From Chersky-267 sp963744115 (GTDB lineage: Bacteria; Chloroflexota; Limnocylindria; Limnocylindrales; CSP1-4): 64,000 bases of DNA. The position numbers and the translations under genes are program-made. Below the pieces are notes generated by a model that was not told the origin of the DNA, did not search any database, and saw nothing but the letters and a program-made list of their open reading frames with translations. The DNA lies in NCBI GenBank assembly GCA_963744115.1, contig CAVUSI010000002.1, forward strand, positions 434,001 through 498,000, in the 5' to 3' direction. Below, piece after piece: positions 1 to 8,184 of the stretch (position 1 is its first letter; the number at the start of each line of letters is the position of its first letter).

Positions 1-247
1 CCCAGTGGGGGAATCAAGGGTCGGCACGCTTGTCTACCCACCACTGACGACGCAGGAGGGCGGGTGACCGAGCGCGGGACAGGCCCGAACGACCACCGGG
101 AGTGGTCGACCTGGACCGAGCCAGCGTCGACGGGCCTCAGACCTTCGCCTTGCGCGCGGACGTGGGCACCGGTCCGGTTCGACTCGGCGCCCGAGTGGGG
201 GTCCTCGCCACGATCGGCGTCAGGCGACGGCGATCTCGACGATCGGT
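1..247. other. No gene recognised
   Basis: This is the stretch downstream of the SulP gene at the window edge. Both strands carry only open frames with the arginine/proline-rich composition typical of non-coding frames in GC-rich DNA. I see no RNA gene and no convincing hairpin. Confidence 0.5.
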
Positions 248-2218
248 TCAGACCGGGTCGGCGTCGGACTCGTCCGGGTCTGGAACGTCGGCCTCGTCCT
301 CGGCGCCGGTGTCGGCAGCGTCGGGCTCGCGCTCGGCGGCGACGTCCAAGCCGCCGCCGGGCTTCGCGCCCAGGCCGGCGTCGGCCTTCGCGCCTGCGAT
401 CGGCGGGCCCGACGGGGCGGCCACGGACACCCCGGTCGTCGCATCCTCGACCGCCGTCGAGACGGACAGGAAGACGTGCTCCTCACCCACTGAATCCATC
501 AGGCCGGTCCGCCGCATCCGGTCGCGGACGGCTCCCCGGACCTGGGCGAGGCGAAGCTCGATCGAGCGGCGACGGAGCTCCTCGATCAGCTCGTTCAGCA
601 TGTCGATCGTCGCCACGTCGAGGTCGGCCGTGGCGCTGATGCTCAGGACCAGGATCGTCGGTGGCGGATCGGCGGCGCGGATCAAGGCCATGATCTGGTC
701 CTTGGCGACGCTCGCGTTGACGAAGGTCAGCGGCACGTTCGGGCGCAGGATGAGCAGGCCCGGTGTGGCCCGAGCGGCGGGGTGCCGGTCGACGTCCCCG
801 AACGACGGAGGTTGGCCGGGCAGCCGCCCCAGCAGGGCGATGTACGGTCGGCTCGCCTGGTACAGGATCGCGAGGAGCGACAACGTGACCGCGATGGCCA
901 TCCCGATGAGCGCGGTCGTCAGGACCACGCCGAACAGCGCGCTCATCGCGAGCAGGAAGTCCGTCTTCTTCCAGCGCAGGTAGCGCCGCAGCTCGCCGAC
1001 GTCGACGAGCCCGATCGCGGAGCTGATCACGATCGCCGACAGGACGGCCATCGGCAGGTCATGGAACAGCGGCGCGATGAACAGCGCCGTGATCAGGACG
1101 AGGGCAGCCGTGACCAGCGACGACAGCTGCGTCTTGACTCCGGCGGCCTCGCCGGTCGCCGACTGGGACATGCTCGCGTCGACGGCGAACCCGCCGAAGA
1201 TCCCGGCCGACATGTTGGCCGCGCCGAGGGCGATGAGCTCCTGGTCGGGGTCGATGTCGTAGCCGTTCCGCGAGCCGAAGATCCGGGCGGCACCGATGGA
1301 TTCCGCCAGGGCCAGGAAGACCAGGCCGAAGGCCCCCGTGACCAGGATGACAAGGTCGGCGAACGAGACCGACGGGATGTCCGGCAGGGGGACCGTCGTG
1401 TCGACGTCTCCGACGACCGCGACCCCGTGCGCCGTGAGCCCGAGGAGCGGGACGGCCACGATCCCGACGACGAGCGCGACCAGTGGACCGGGGATCCGAG
1501 GTGCGAATGTCCGGCAGCCGAAGATGATCGCCAGCGAACCGAGGCCGAGCGCCAGGGTCCATGGGTTGATCTCGGATAGCTGACCGGCGATCGTCGTCAG
1601 CTTCTCGAACACCGTCGTCCCACCACCGGGGATCCCGAGCAGGGCGGGCAGCTGGCCGACGATGATCACGATCGACAGGCCGATGACGAAGCCGGTGACC
1701 ACCGACTTGGCCAGGAACTGCGACAGGAAGCCGAGGCGGGCGATCCCGGCGATGACCAGGATCCCGCCCACGATGAGCGCCAGGGCCGCACTCAGCGAGA
1801 CGTAGACGGCGGGGTCGCGCGCCGACGGCATCGTGGCGATGACCGCCGCCGACATCAGGGCGATCGCCGAGCTGGCCGTGACCTTCAGGTGGCGCGACGT
1901 GCCGAGCACGGCATAGGCCGTCATCGCCGCGAACGCCGTTACGAGGCCGGCCTCCGGGGCCAGGCCAGCCAGGCCGGCGTAGGCCATCGACACCGGGACC
2001 ATGACTCCCCAACCGACGATCCCGGCGATCAGGTCGAGCTGGAGGAACGAGCGGTCGTAGGCGGGCAGCCAGGCCGTGATCGGGATGTACCGTCGGACGA
2101 TCCGGCCGACATCCGCCAGTGAGACGGACCGCCGGCCGCGCGGACCCGTGCCGGAGCTCCGCGCTCCGTCGGCGGCGGGTCCCGGTGCCTGACCGGCGGT
2201 GGACGCCGGGTCGGTCAT
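248..2218 (-). CDS. SulP family inorganic anion transporter with STAS domain
   Basis: This is a 656-residue membrane transporter of the SulP (SLC26-like) family, probably moving sulfate, bicarbonate or a similar anion across the cytoplasmic membrane. After a polar N-terminus of about 45 residues come the family hallmarks: the ITAWLPAYDR entry segment, MVPVSMAYAGLAGL in the first helices and a core of some 10-14 hydrophobic helices to about residue 450. A C-terminal STAS domain follows (about 480-600, with LVLSISATADLDVATIDML), then an acidic low-complexity tail ending in DPDESDADPV. The start codon overlaps the stop of the upstream formylglycine-generating enzyme gene by 4 bp, so the two are probably co-translated. 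The link to FGE suggests sulfate from sulfatase chemistry, but the substrate cannot be read from the sequence. Confidence 0.92.
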   Translation of the reverse strand: MTDPASTAGQAPGPAADGARSSGTGPRGRRSVSLADVGRIVRRYIPITAWLPAYDRSFLQLDLIAGIVGWGVMVPVSMAYAGLAGLAPEAGLVTAFAAMTAYAVLGTSRHLKVTASSAIALMSAAVIATMPSARDPAVYVSLSAALALIVGGILVIAGIARLGFLSQFLAKSVVTGFVIGLSIVIIVGQLPALLGIPGGGTTVFEKLTTIAGQLSEINPWTLALGLGSLAIIFGCRTFAPRIPGPLVALVVGIVAVPLLGLTAHGVAVVGDVDTTVPLPDIPSVSFADLVILVTGAFGLVFLALAESIGAARIFGSRNGYDIDPDQELIALGAANMSAGIFGGFAVDASMSQSATGEAAGVKTQLSSLVTAALVLITALFIAPLFHDLPMAVLSAIVISSAIGLVDVGELRRYLRWKKTDFLLAMSALFGVVLTTALIGMAIAVTLSLLAILYQASRPYIALLGRLPGQPPSFGDVDRHPAARATPGLLILRPNVPLTFVNASVAKDQIMALIRAADPPPTILVLSISATADLDVATIDMLNELIEELRRRSIELRLAQVRGAVRDRMRRTGLMDSVGEEHVFLSVSTAVEDATTGVSVAAPSGPPIAGAKADAGLGAKPGGGLDVAAEREPDAADTGAEDEADVPDPDESDADPV

Positions 2219-3366
2219 CCGTCGACGGCGCCGGGTCCGGGCACGTCGTCACGGACGCAGCGGAAGCCGACGTTGCCGGCCGCGCTGTCCGGCGTGCTCG
2301 CACTTCGAGAATCGACCCTGTATCGGTAGCAGTACGAGTCGTGGCACAGGTAGGAGCCGCCGCGGTAGACGCGGTGGGTCCCGCCCGTCGGCCCGGGCGG
2401 ATCGTCGATCGGGGAGGCCGCGTAGTAGCCCGGGGCGAACCAGTCGGCGCACCACTCCCAGACGTTACCGGTGGTGGCGTAGAGTCCGAACCCGTTCGGC
2501 GGGAAGGCCGTGGCCGGGGCGGTGGCGAGATAGCCATCGGCGCCCGTGTTCTCGTTCGGGAAGCGCCCCTGGAACACGTTCATCAGGTGCTGGCCACCCG
2601 GCTCGCGGTCCGCGCCCCACGGGAAGGCCACCCCGTCGAGCCCGCCCCGCGCGGCGTATTCCCACTCGGCCTCGGTCGGCAGGCGCTTGCCGGCCCAGGC
2701 GGCGTAGGCGGCGGCATCGGTCCACGAGACCTGGACGACCGGGTGGTCGAGCCGATCGGCGACCGACGAGTGCGGACCTTCCGGGTGGCGCCAGTCCGCC
2801 CCGAAGACCTGGCGCCACCACGGCGTGGCCGCGGCCGCGGCAGTTTCCTCGAAGTCGTCCGGCAGGAGGCCGCCGAACACGAACGACCAGCCGTACCGCT
2901 CGGACTCGCTCACGAACCCGGTCGCGTCGACGAAGCGCCCGAAGTCCGCGTTGGTGACCGTCGTGGGGTCGATCCAGAACGGGTGGAGGCGGACGGTATG
3001 GACCGGTACTTCGCCGTCTGCGGGGTAGCCGTCGCCGCGCGGGTTGCCCATCCGGAACTCGCCGCCCGGGAGACGGATCATCGCCGAGTCGGGGGTCGGG
3101 TGCGAGGCGGACGCGGCGGCAGCGCCGGCTCCATCGGTCGCGGCCATCGAGTCGGCGGCGGTGGCCGGGCCCGGTCGGCCGGGTCGGCCGTCGGTTGCCT
3201 GGCCGGGTCGGCTGCCCACGGTCCGGTCGCTCGTGTCGGCCTGTTGGTCGGCCTTTCGTCCCGCGTCGGGCGAGCAGCATCCGCGGCCGTGCTCGTCGAC
3301 GATCGGCGCGGTCATCATCGGGATCCGCCGTCGACGATCCTGGTCCGGTATTCCGCTGGCACTCAT
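2215..3366 (-). CDS. Formylglycine-generating enzyme (SUMF1/FGE family)
   Basis: This 383-residue protein belongs to the FGE-sulfatase family, which oxidises the cysteine of CxPxR motifs in type I sulfatases to formylglycine using copper and oxygen. The FGE domain runs from about residue 100 (LPGGEFRMG) to 372. It keeps both catalytic cysteines in GGSYLCHDSYCYRYR (C341 and C346), equivalent to human C336/C341, followed by TPDSAAGNVGFRC. It is therefore a true FGE and not one of the many SUMF1-domain proteins lacking these residues. The first ~95 residues are low complexity and include a CC pair at 30-31. A TACGAT box lies 9 nt before the ATG, so the mRNA is probably leaderless. No sulfatase is encoded in the window, so the client must lie elsewhere. 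Confidence 0.93.
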   Translation of the reverse strand: MSASGIPDQDRRRRIPMMTAPIVDEHGRGCCSPDAGRKADQQADTSDRTVGSRPGQATDGRPGRPGPATAADSMAATDGAGAAAASASHPTPDSAMIRLPGGEFRMGNPRGDGYPADGEVPVHTVRLHPFWIDPTTVTNADFGRFVDATGFVSESERYGWSFVFGGLLPDDFEETAAAAATPWWRQVFGADWRHPEGPHSSVADRLDHPVVQVSWTDAAAYAAWAGKRLPTEAEWEYAARGGLDGVAFPWGADREPGGQHLMNVFQGRFPNENTGADGYLATAPATAFPPNGFGLYATTGNVWEWCADWFAPGYYAASPIDDPPGPTGGTHRVYRGGSYLCHDSYCYRYRVDSRSASTPDSAAGNVGFRCVRDDVPGPGAVDG

Positions 3367-3375
3367 CCGGCCGGT

Positions 3376-3381
3376 ATCGTA
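3376..3381 (-). promoter_or_regulatory. -10 box of the FGE-SulP operon
   Basis: TACGAT (minus strand) stands 9 nt before the FGE ATG. It belongs to the window-wide TANNNT-N6-9-start pattern that implies a leaderless transcript. Confidence 0.55.
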
Positions 3382-3566
3382 CCCGGCCGCTCGTTCCTCG
3401 AGGTCCGACTCCGGTCGCCCGCGGCCTCGCGGAACGGTGACCGCGCCCAGTCCCGAGCCGCTGGGACCTTCGAGTCAGAGACAGGTCGGCGACCCGCCCG
3501 TAGGCTGCGGTCCGTCCACTGGGCAGTCCGGTCGGTCTCGAAGCGGTGAGTTGGGCGGGGGTCCAG

Positions 3567-5282
3567 ATGCGAAGGTTCGGGCCGATCGCGCTCGTGGTCC
3601 TCCTCCTGCTGCTCGCCGGGTGGGTCTCCGGGATCGGCATCGGCAGCCGTCCGCCCGTCTTCTGCAACGTGGGCTGCATCCTCGACGTCTACCCGTGTAT
3701 CGATCCGGTGACGAATAAGCCGCCGGTACTGGACGATGGTTCCGGGTGTCTGGCTCCCGGCTCAACGACCGGGCTGCCGCCGGCGGACGTGGGTCCCTTT
3801 CCTCGTGGCATCGCCACGAGCGCCTTGAGTCTCGCCCTTGCGGGACTGGCGCTCCTCATCGGTGTCTGGTGGTGGCTCGATCGACGTCGGTCCAAGGCGC
3901 CGCCCGACGCGTATCACATCCCACCTGGAGATCAGCAGGCGCCTTCCTCCGCCGCCCTGCCGGACTCCGCCATCCAGGTCAGCCTCGACGCGCCGCTGCC
4001 GGTCCCACCAGTGCCACCGTCAGCTTCGGTGCCCGGTGCCGAGGCGCCGAAGGCCGATGCCCAGCTCCCGGACGCTCCTTGGGCCGCCCTGCCACCGAAA
4101 CGGCGCTCGACGACGGGCGACATCCTCGTCTTCAGCTTCGTGATCCTCCTGCTGATGGCCGCGGTCGCAGCGTGGCTGCTCGTGCCGTCGCTCGCGATCC
4201 CGTCGTCACAACGCGTCGGATGGCAGCTGAACCACGGCTTCGGCGGACTTGCGTTCGACCCCACCACGGCTCAGACGACGACCGTGATCCCGATCGAGGT
4301 CGAGCGGCCCGGCTGCGCCCCAGCAGGCACCTCCTGGCTGGCGGACCCGGTCGTCACCTACACGCCGTGGTCGGTCACGATCACGATGCACACGACCGAC
4401 GCCTTCGGCGACGTCACGAAGTGCTATCCAAGAGACTCGACCGGTCGGTCCATCGTCGGCTGGTATCTGTCCGGCACCTACTTCCCGGTCCACTTGAGCC
4501 AGCCGCTCTGGGGCCGAGCATTGTTCGACGGCTCGCAGCTTCCGCCCGCCGCACGGCCATATCCCGGCATGGCGGAAGCGTCGGCAGCCGCCGAGGCGGC
4601 CGCCGCCAGGGCGTCAGCCGCCGCTGCGTTGGCTCCAGTCAGGGCGTCGGCCGCCGCCGTGGCGGCCGCGGTCCAGGCATCGGCCGAAGCCGTCGAGGCC
4701 GCCGCGGAAGCGTCGGCTGCCGCCGCGTCGTGCAGCATCGGGGCTGCGGACAACGCCGCGATGGTGATCGTGGAGGGGGACGGCAGCCAGGCAGCCTGTG
4801 ATGAGCTCGCCCGGACGATCGATCTGGGTTCGGGTCGCAGGTTGGGCGACCTCCGTCAGCCGGCCGATCCTCCGAGCGGGAATCTCCTCTGCCGGGGGGC
4901 CGTCGGTAGGTTCGAGGTGTCCGTCTACGACCACGACTCGGGAAGCGCGTCACAAGGTGCGGTCGCCTGTCGATACATCGCGCCGACTCCCTATCTCGGG
5001 ATGGTGGTCGAGGAGGTCGACCAGGGCCTGCGACTGCGGTCGACGAGCGGTCCGACCGGACGCGTGCCTGCCGTCTATCCGGGCGGCCCGGCGGCCAAGG
5101 CCGGTCTCCAGGCCGGCGACGTCATCACCCGCATCGATGACGCTCCGAACCCGACGGCGAGCGTCATGGACGAGATCGTCGCGGCCCACCGGATCGGTGA
5201 CACCCTTCACCTGGAAGTGCTTCGCTCGGGGCTCACCCTGAGCGTCGATCTCGTGCTCGAAGCACGGCCGCCGACGTACTAG
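3567..5282 (+). CDS. Membrane protein with alanine-rich segment and C-terminal PDZ domain
   Basis: This 571-residue membrane protein has one N-terminal hydrophobic segment, a second near residue 90-110, a third near 185-205, then an extracytoplasmic part. An Ala-rich stretch (repeats of the form AxASAAAxxAA) at about 335-390 is probably a helical stalk. A PDZ domain fills the last ~95 residues, with LGMVVEEV, AAKAGLQAGDVITRID and GDTLHLEVLRSG. ATG at 3567 is preferred over GTG at 3546 because a GGCGGGGG purine-rich site lies just upstream of it. The stop is 2 nt before a trypsin-like protease gene. A PDZ protein directly upstream of a PDZ-less protease suggests a two-gene version of an HtrA-like quality-control protease; that pairing is inference. 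The N-terminal region matches nothing I recognise. Confidence 0.75.
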   Translation: MRRFGPIALVVLLLLLAGWVSGIGIGSRPPVFCNVGCILDVYPCIDPVTNKPPVLDDGSGCLAPGSTTGLPPADVGPFPRGIATSALSLALAGLALLIGVWWWLDRRRSKAPPDAYHIPPGDQQAPSSAALPDSAIQVSLDAPLPVPPVPPSASVPGAEAPKADAQLPDAPWAALPPKRRSTTGDILVFSFVILLLMAAVAAWLLVPSLAIPSSQRVGWQLNHGFGGLAFDPTTAQTTTVIPIEVERPGCAPAGTSWLADPVVTYTPWSVTITMHTTDAFGDVTKCYPRDSTGRSIVGWYLSGTYFPVHLSQPLWGRALFDGSQLPPAARPYPGMAEASAAAEAAAARASAAAALAPVRASAAAVAAAVQASAEAVEAAAEASAAAASCSIGAADNAAMVIVEGDGSQAACDELARTIDLGSGRRLGDLRQPADPPSGNLLCRGAVGRFEVSVYDHDSGSASQGAVACRYIAPTPYLGMVVEEVDQGLRLRSTSGPTGRVPAVYPGGPAAKAGLQAGDVITRIDDAPNPTASVMDEIVAAHRIGDTLHLEVLRSGLTLSVDLVLEARPPTY

Positions 5283-5284
5283 GG

Positions 5285-6091
5285 ATGACGCTCGTGCGCC
5301 GCCAGGCGACCCGCGGGACGGTCATCACCCGGACGATCATCGTCGCCCTGCTCGGTCTGTTGGTCGGGATCGCGGTCTTCTCGATCGTGAGCGCCGTGAC
5401 GACGCCGCGGCGCACGACCCCGTTCTACGAACCGCCGGTCCTCGCCGGCCAGCAGCTCTGGGGAGCGTGCTCCGGCGGGGTCTATGCCCGCCACGGCGAC
5501 ACGATCGTGCTCACCTCGACGGGCCACTGCACCAGCCAGGGCACCGTGGCCTACGACCCGGACGGCACCACCGTGCGCGGCGTCTTCGGCCCGGCCGCCC
5601 GGGACGCGACCTGTCCGTACCCCGGTCACACGTGCGCGTCGTCGGATATCAACTACCTCGTGGTCGATCCCGCGCGCATCCCGTGGGGTCACCTGAATGT
5701 CGTCGACCTCGGCACCGCTGGCTACCGGATCATCCCGCCGGGCACGAAGGCGCTTTCATGCGCCGATATCGCGATCGGCGACCTGGTGGAGATCGACGGC
5801 CGCAACATCTACCGGAGCGGAACGGTGGCCGAGAAGGGCCAGAACCTCAACTCGGTCGACGGCTCGTACTTCCCGTGCATGATCGCCGCGCACATCCCCG
5901 TGGACACGGGAGACTCCGGCGGCGTGGTCCTGGTGCGGGGCATCCCGGCGGGCGTCACGAGCCGCAGCTTCGGCGGCAACCTCGGGTTCACACCGCTGGC
6001 CGAGGGGCTGGCTCAGCTCGGGCTGGAGCTCTGCACCGAGCCCGACTGCGGACTCGTACGGCCGGTGGTGGATACGACGCAGACCAGGTGA
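5285..6091 (+). CDS. Membrane-anchored trypsin-like (S1) serine protease
   Basis: This 268-residue protein has an N-terminal membrane anchor (about 14-38) and an extracytoplasmic chymotrypsin-fold domain. The catalytic triad is visible: H81 in VLTSTGHC, D121 in SSDINYL and S211 in DTGDSGG. Extra cysteines (C62, C82, C110, C117, C159, C198) could form disulfides. It is shorter than HtrA/DegP proteases because it has no PDZ domain; that domain is supplied by the adjacent upstream gene, 2 nt away. A GTG at 5294, preceded by AGGG, is an alternative start. The activity call is firm; substrate and partnership are inferred from context. Confidence 0.82.
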   Translation: MTLVRRQATRGTVITRTIIVALLGLLVGIAVFSIVSAVTTPRRTTPFYEPPVLAGQQLWGACSGGVYARHGDTIVLTSTGHCTSQGTVAYDPDGTTVRGVFGPAARDATCPYPGHTCASSDINYLVVDPARIPWGHLNVVDLGTAGYRIIPPGTKALSCADIAIGDLVEIDGRNIYRSGTVAEKGQNLNSVDGSYFPCMIAAHIPVDTGDSGGVVLVRGIPAGVTSRSFGGNLGFTPLAEGLAQLGLELCTEPDCGLVRPVVDTTQTR

Positions 6092-6281
6092 CAGGCGGGA
6101 TCGAACCGACCGGCGCCCACCCGCGAAGCATGCCCCCGGCCGCTCGCGGACTGCTGCCCGGACCTCGGCCACATCGTCGAGGCGCTCCGCCCGTAGGATT
6201 GACGTGGGCCGCGAACCGCGGTCGAGGTCGTTCGCCGTCGGGCGCTTCGAAGAGGGATCGAACCGACCGGAGGTCCAACGC

Positions 6282-6719
6282 GTGGTTGCTCATGGTGCTG
6301 AGGCTGTCGACGCATTGGAACGACTGGCGTTCGGACTCGTCGCGATCACCTCCCGTGCGATCGAGGACGTCAGCGCTGGCGAGCTCACGTTCCAGCAGTG
6401 GCGCGTCCTCGTCGTCCTCGGCGGGGTCGACGACGGCATGCGGGTGTCCGACGTGGCCCGACGGATCACGGCCTCTGGTCCGTCCACGAGCAGGATCGTC
6501 CACCGGCTCGTGCGACGCGGGCTCGTGATCCAACATGGCGACCCCGTCGATCGACGGGCGGTTCGACTCAGACTCTCGCCGGCGGGGGAAACGACGCGCG
6601 CCCGGATCGTCGATCGCCGGAGGAGCCTGATTCGCGAGACGCTTGCTGACCTCCGACTCTCGCCCGCGGCCGCGCGGCAGCTGGAGTCGGTCGCCTCGGC
6701 CTTCGACCACTGGGTCTGA
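6282..6719 (+). CDS. MarR family transcriptional regulator
   Basis: This 145-residue winged-helix regulator has the MarR core: LTFQQWRVLVVLGG, the recognition-helix region RVSDVARRITASGPSTSRIVHRLVRRGLV, and the wing DPVDRRAVRLRLSPAGE. GTG at 6282 is chosen because a GGAGG site ends 8 nt before it, while an earlier in-frame GTG at 6204 has none. It stands alone, tail to tail with the pilin gene, so its target and ligand cannot be inferred. Confidence 0.85.
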   Translation: MVAHGAEAVDALERLAFGLVAITSRAIEDVSAGELTFQQWRVLVVLGGVDDGMRVSDVARRITASGPSTSRIVHRLVRRGLVIQHGDPVDRRAVRLRLSPAGETTRARIVDRRRSLIRETLADLRLSPAAARQLESVASAFDHWV

Positions 6720-6722
6720 CGC

Positions 6723-7007
6723 CTAGGGCTTCGGCACCTTCGTCGGCTTGGGCGTCTTCGTCGGCTTGGGCGTCTTCGTCGGCTTGGGCGTCTTCGTCGG
6801 CTTCGGCGTCGCAGTCGGAGCCGGCGCCGCTCCGTTCAGGGAGTCCGATACCGTGGTCAGCGTGTCCGCCACGACCCCGCCCGCTGTGAGCAGCGCTCCG
6901 ATCGCGAGGACGGCGACGATCGCGACCACCAGGGCGTACTCGGCGAGGGACTGGCCGGTCCGTCTCCTTGGTAGCGATCCGCGATGTGTATGAACTACGT
7001 GTCGCAT
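6723..7007 (-). CDS. Flp-type IVb pilin with repetitive Lys-Pro-Thr tail
   Basis: This 94-residue prepilin has a short basic leader ending RRRTG, then QSLAEYALVVAIVAVLAIGALL. The Glu at +5 and Tyr at +6 after the Gly match the Flp/TadV processing rule exactly. A single hydrophobic helix follows. The C-terminus is a Pro-Lys-Thr repeat (PKPTKT units) encoded by three perfect 18-bp repeats, which is unusual for a pilin and suggests cell-wall interaction. No tad secretion genes are in the window, so this is an orphan pilin. A TAACTT box 7 nt before the ATG suggests a leaderless transcript. Confidence 0.8.
   Translation of the reverse strand: MRHVVHTHRGSLPRRRTGQSLAEYALVVAIVAVLAIGALLTAGGVVADTLTTVSDSLNGAAPAPTATPKPTKTPKPTKTPKPTKTPKPTKVPKP
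6745..6798 (-). repeat. Three perfect 18-bp tandem repeats in the pilin gene
   Basis: Three identical 18-bp units (6745-6762, 6763-6780, 6781-6798) encode the PKPTKT repeat of the pilin tail; diverged copies flank them. The unit keeps the reading frame, so copy number could vary without breaking the gene. Confidence 0.9.
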
Positions 7008-7014
7008 GACACAT

Positions 7015-7020
7015 AAGTTA
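7015..7020 (-). promoter_or_regulatory. -10 box of the pilin gene
   Basis: TAACTT (minus strand) stands 7 nt before the pilin ATG, in the leaderless arrangement. Confidence 0.45.
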
Positions 7021-7107
7021 TCCGTTGTTCAGGCGACCGTAGTAGAGGACGAAAGTCCTGTCTGGCGCTCGTTGCCCACGATTCGTCGGCTGAGACGGAC
7101 GACGTTC

Positions 7108-8184
7108 TCAGCCCGGCAGGCTGAACCAGAAACGGGTCCGGCTGGCGTCGGACTCGACGCCCACGCTACCGCCGGCAGATTCGATCCGTTGCTTGACGAT
7201 CGCGAGGCCGATCCCGGCTCCGCCCCGTGCCCGGTCGCGTGACTTGTCGACGCGATAGAACCGCTCGAAGACGTGCGGCAGGTCGGCCGCCGGGATCCCG
7301 TCGCCCGTGTTGACGACGGTCACGAGCACGTCCTCCGCCCGACGCTCGGCACGGATGGTTACGCGACCACCCGGCGGCGTGTAGCGGGTGGCGTTTTGGA
7401 GAAGGTTGCCAAGGACCTGCGCCAACCCGTCGGCATCGGCCACGGCCGGCAGCTGGTCGGGCAGGTCGAGCTCGAGGCTGATCCCAGCCCGCTCCGCCGC
7501 GGGTCCGGCAAGCTCCGCCGCGGACCTGATGGCCGAGGGGAGGTCGACCTCGACGCGTCGGACCGACCCGGTCGCGTCATCGTCGTCCGCAAGCGAGTCG
7601 AGGGAGGCGGCAAGTCGGACGAGTCGCTCGACCTCCTCGGAGAGCGACATGAAGGTGACCTCATCGGCCGGGATGATGCCGTCACGGAGACCCTCGAGGT
7701 AGCCCTTCAGGTTCGTGAGCGGTGTGCGCAGCTCATGTGCCGCGTTGGCGATGAACTCGCGTCGCATCCGTTCGCCTTCCTCGAGACTCGCCGCCATCTG
7801 GTTGAACGAGTCTGCCAGGCTGACGATCTCGTTCGGACCAGCTCGCGGGACCCGTGCGCGATAGTCGCCGGCGGCGACTCGCCGGGCCGCCACACTGATC
7901 GCTCCGAGCGGTCTCGCCAGGCGTCGGCCGAGGAGCATCGCCAGGACGACGCCGGCGACCCCGGCGGCGATGACCGCGACCGCGAGGACGACCGTCACCG
8001 ACTGGTCGAACATCGCGTGCGCAGACTCGGCGCTGCTGCCCGCCTCGACCATCAGCCGCTCGAAGGCGTCCGCCCCGACGACCAGGACACCTAGGGTCAC
8101 GATCCCGATGCCGAGCACGGTCGTCGCGATCGCGGCAGAGGCGATCCGCAGTCCGAGCCCGCGAGTCCAGGTAGGACGTTTCAT
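7108..8184 (-). CDS. Sensor histidine kinase (HAMP-HisKA-HATPase)
   Basis: This 358-residue inner-membrane kinase has two hydrophobic segments (about 10-35 and 62-85) bracketing a very short extracytoplasmic loop of about 27 residues. HAMP follows (about 85-140), then HisKA with the phospho-acceptor H150 in ANAAHELRTPL. The HATPase domain has its N box (NLLQNATRYT), G1 (GDGIPAADL, then HVFERFYR) and G2 (GGAGIGLAIVKQ). ATG at 8184 is chosen because it overlaps the response regulator stop as ATGA; upstream in-frame sequence is regulator DNA. The tiny sensor loop suggests detection within the membrane or through a partner. Confidence 0.92.
   Translation of the reverse strand: MKRPTWTRGLGLRIASAAIATTVLGIGIVTLGVLVVGADAFERLMVEAGSSAESAHAMFDQSVTVVLAVAVIAAGVAGVVLAMLLGRRLARPLGAISVAARRVAAGDYRARVPRAGPNEIVSLADSFNQMAASLEEGERMRREFIANAAHELRTPLTNLKGYLEGLRDGIIPADEVTFMSLSEEVERLVRLAASLDSLADDDDATGSVRRVEVDLPSAIRSAAELAGPAAERAGISLELDLPDQLPAVADADGLAQVLGNLLQNATRYTPPGGRVTIRAERRAEDVLVTVVNTGDGIPAADLPHVFERFYRVDKSRDRARGGAGIGLAIVKQRIESAGGSVGVESDASRTRFWFSLPG

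Noticed and set aside
2215..3366. CCSPDAGR near the FGE N-terminus as a sulfatase-type CxPxR substrate motif
   Set aside because: The fifth position is Ala, not Arg, and the sequence lies in a low-complexity leader; self-modification is not supported.
6204..6281. GTG 6204 as start of the MarR gene
   Set aside because: It has no ribosome-binding site and adds residues without MarR similarity; GTG 6282 has a GGAGG at good spacing.
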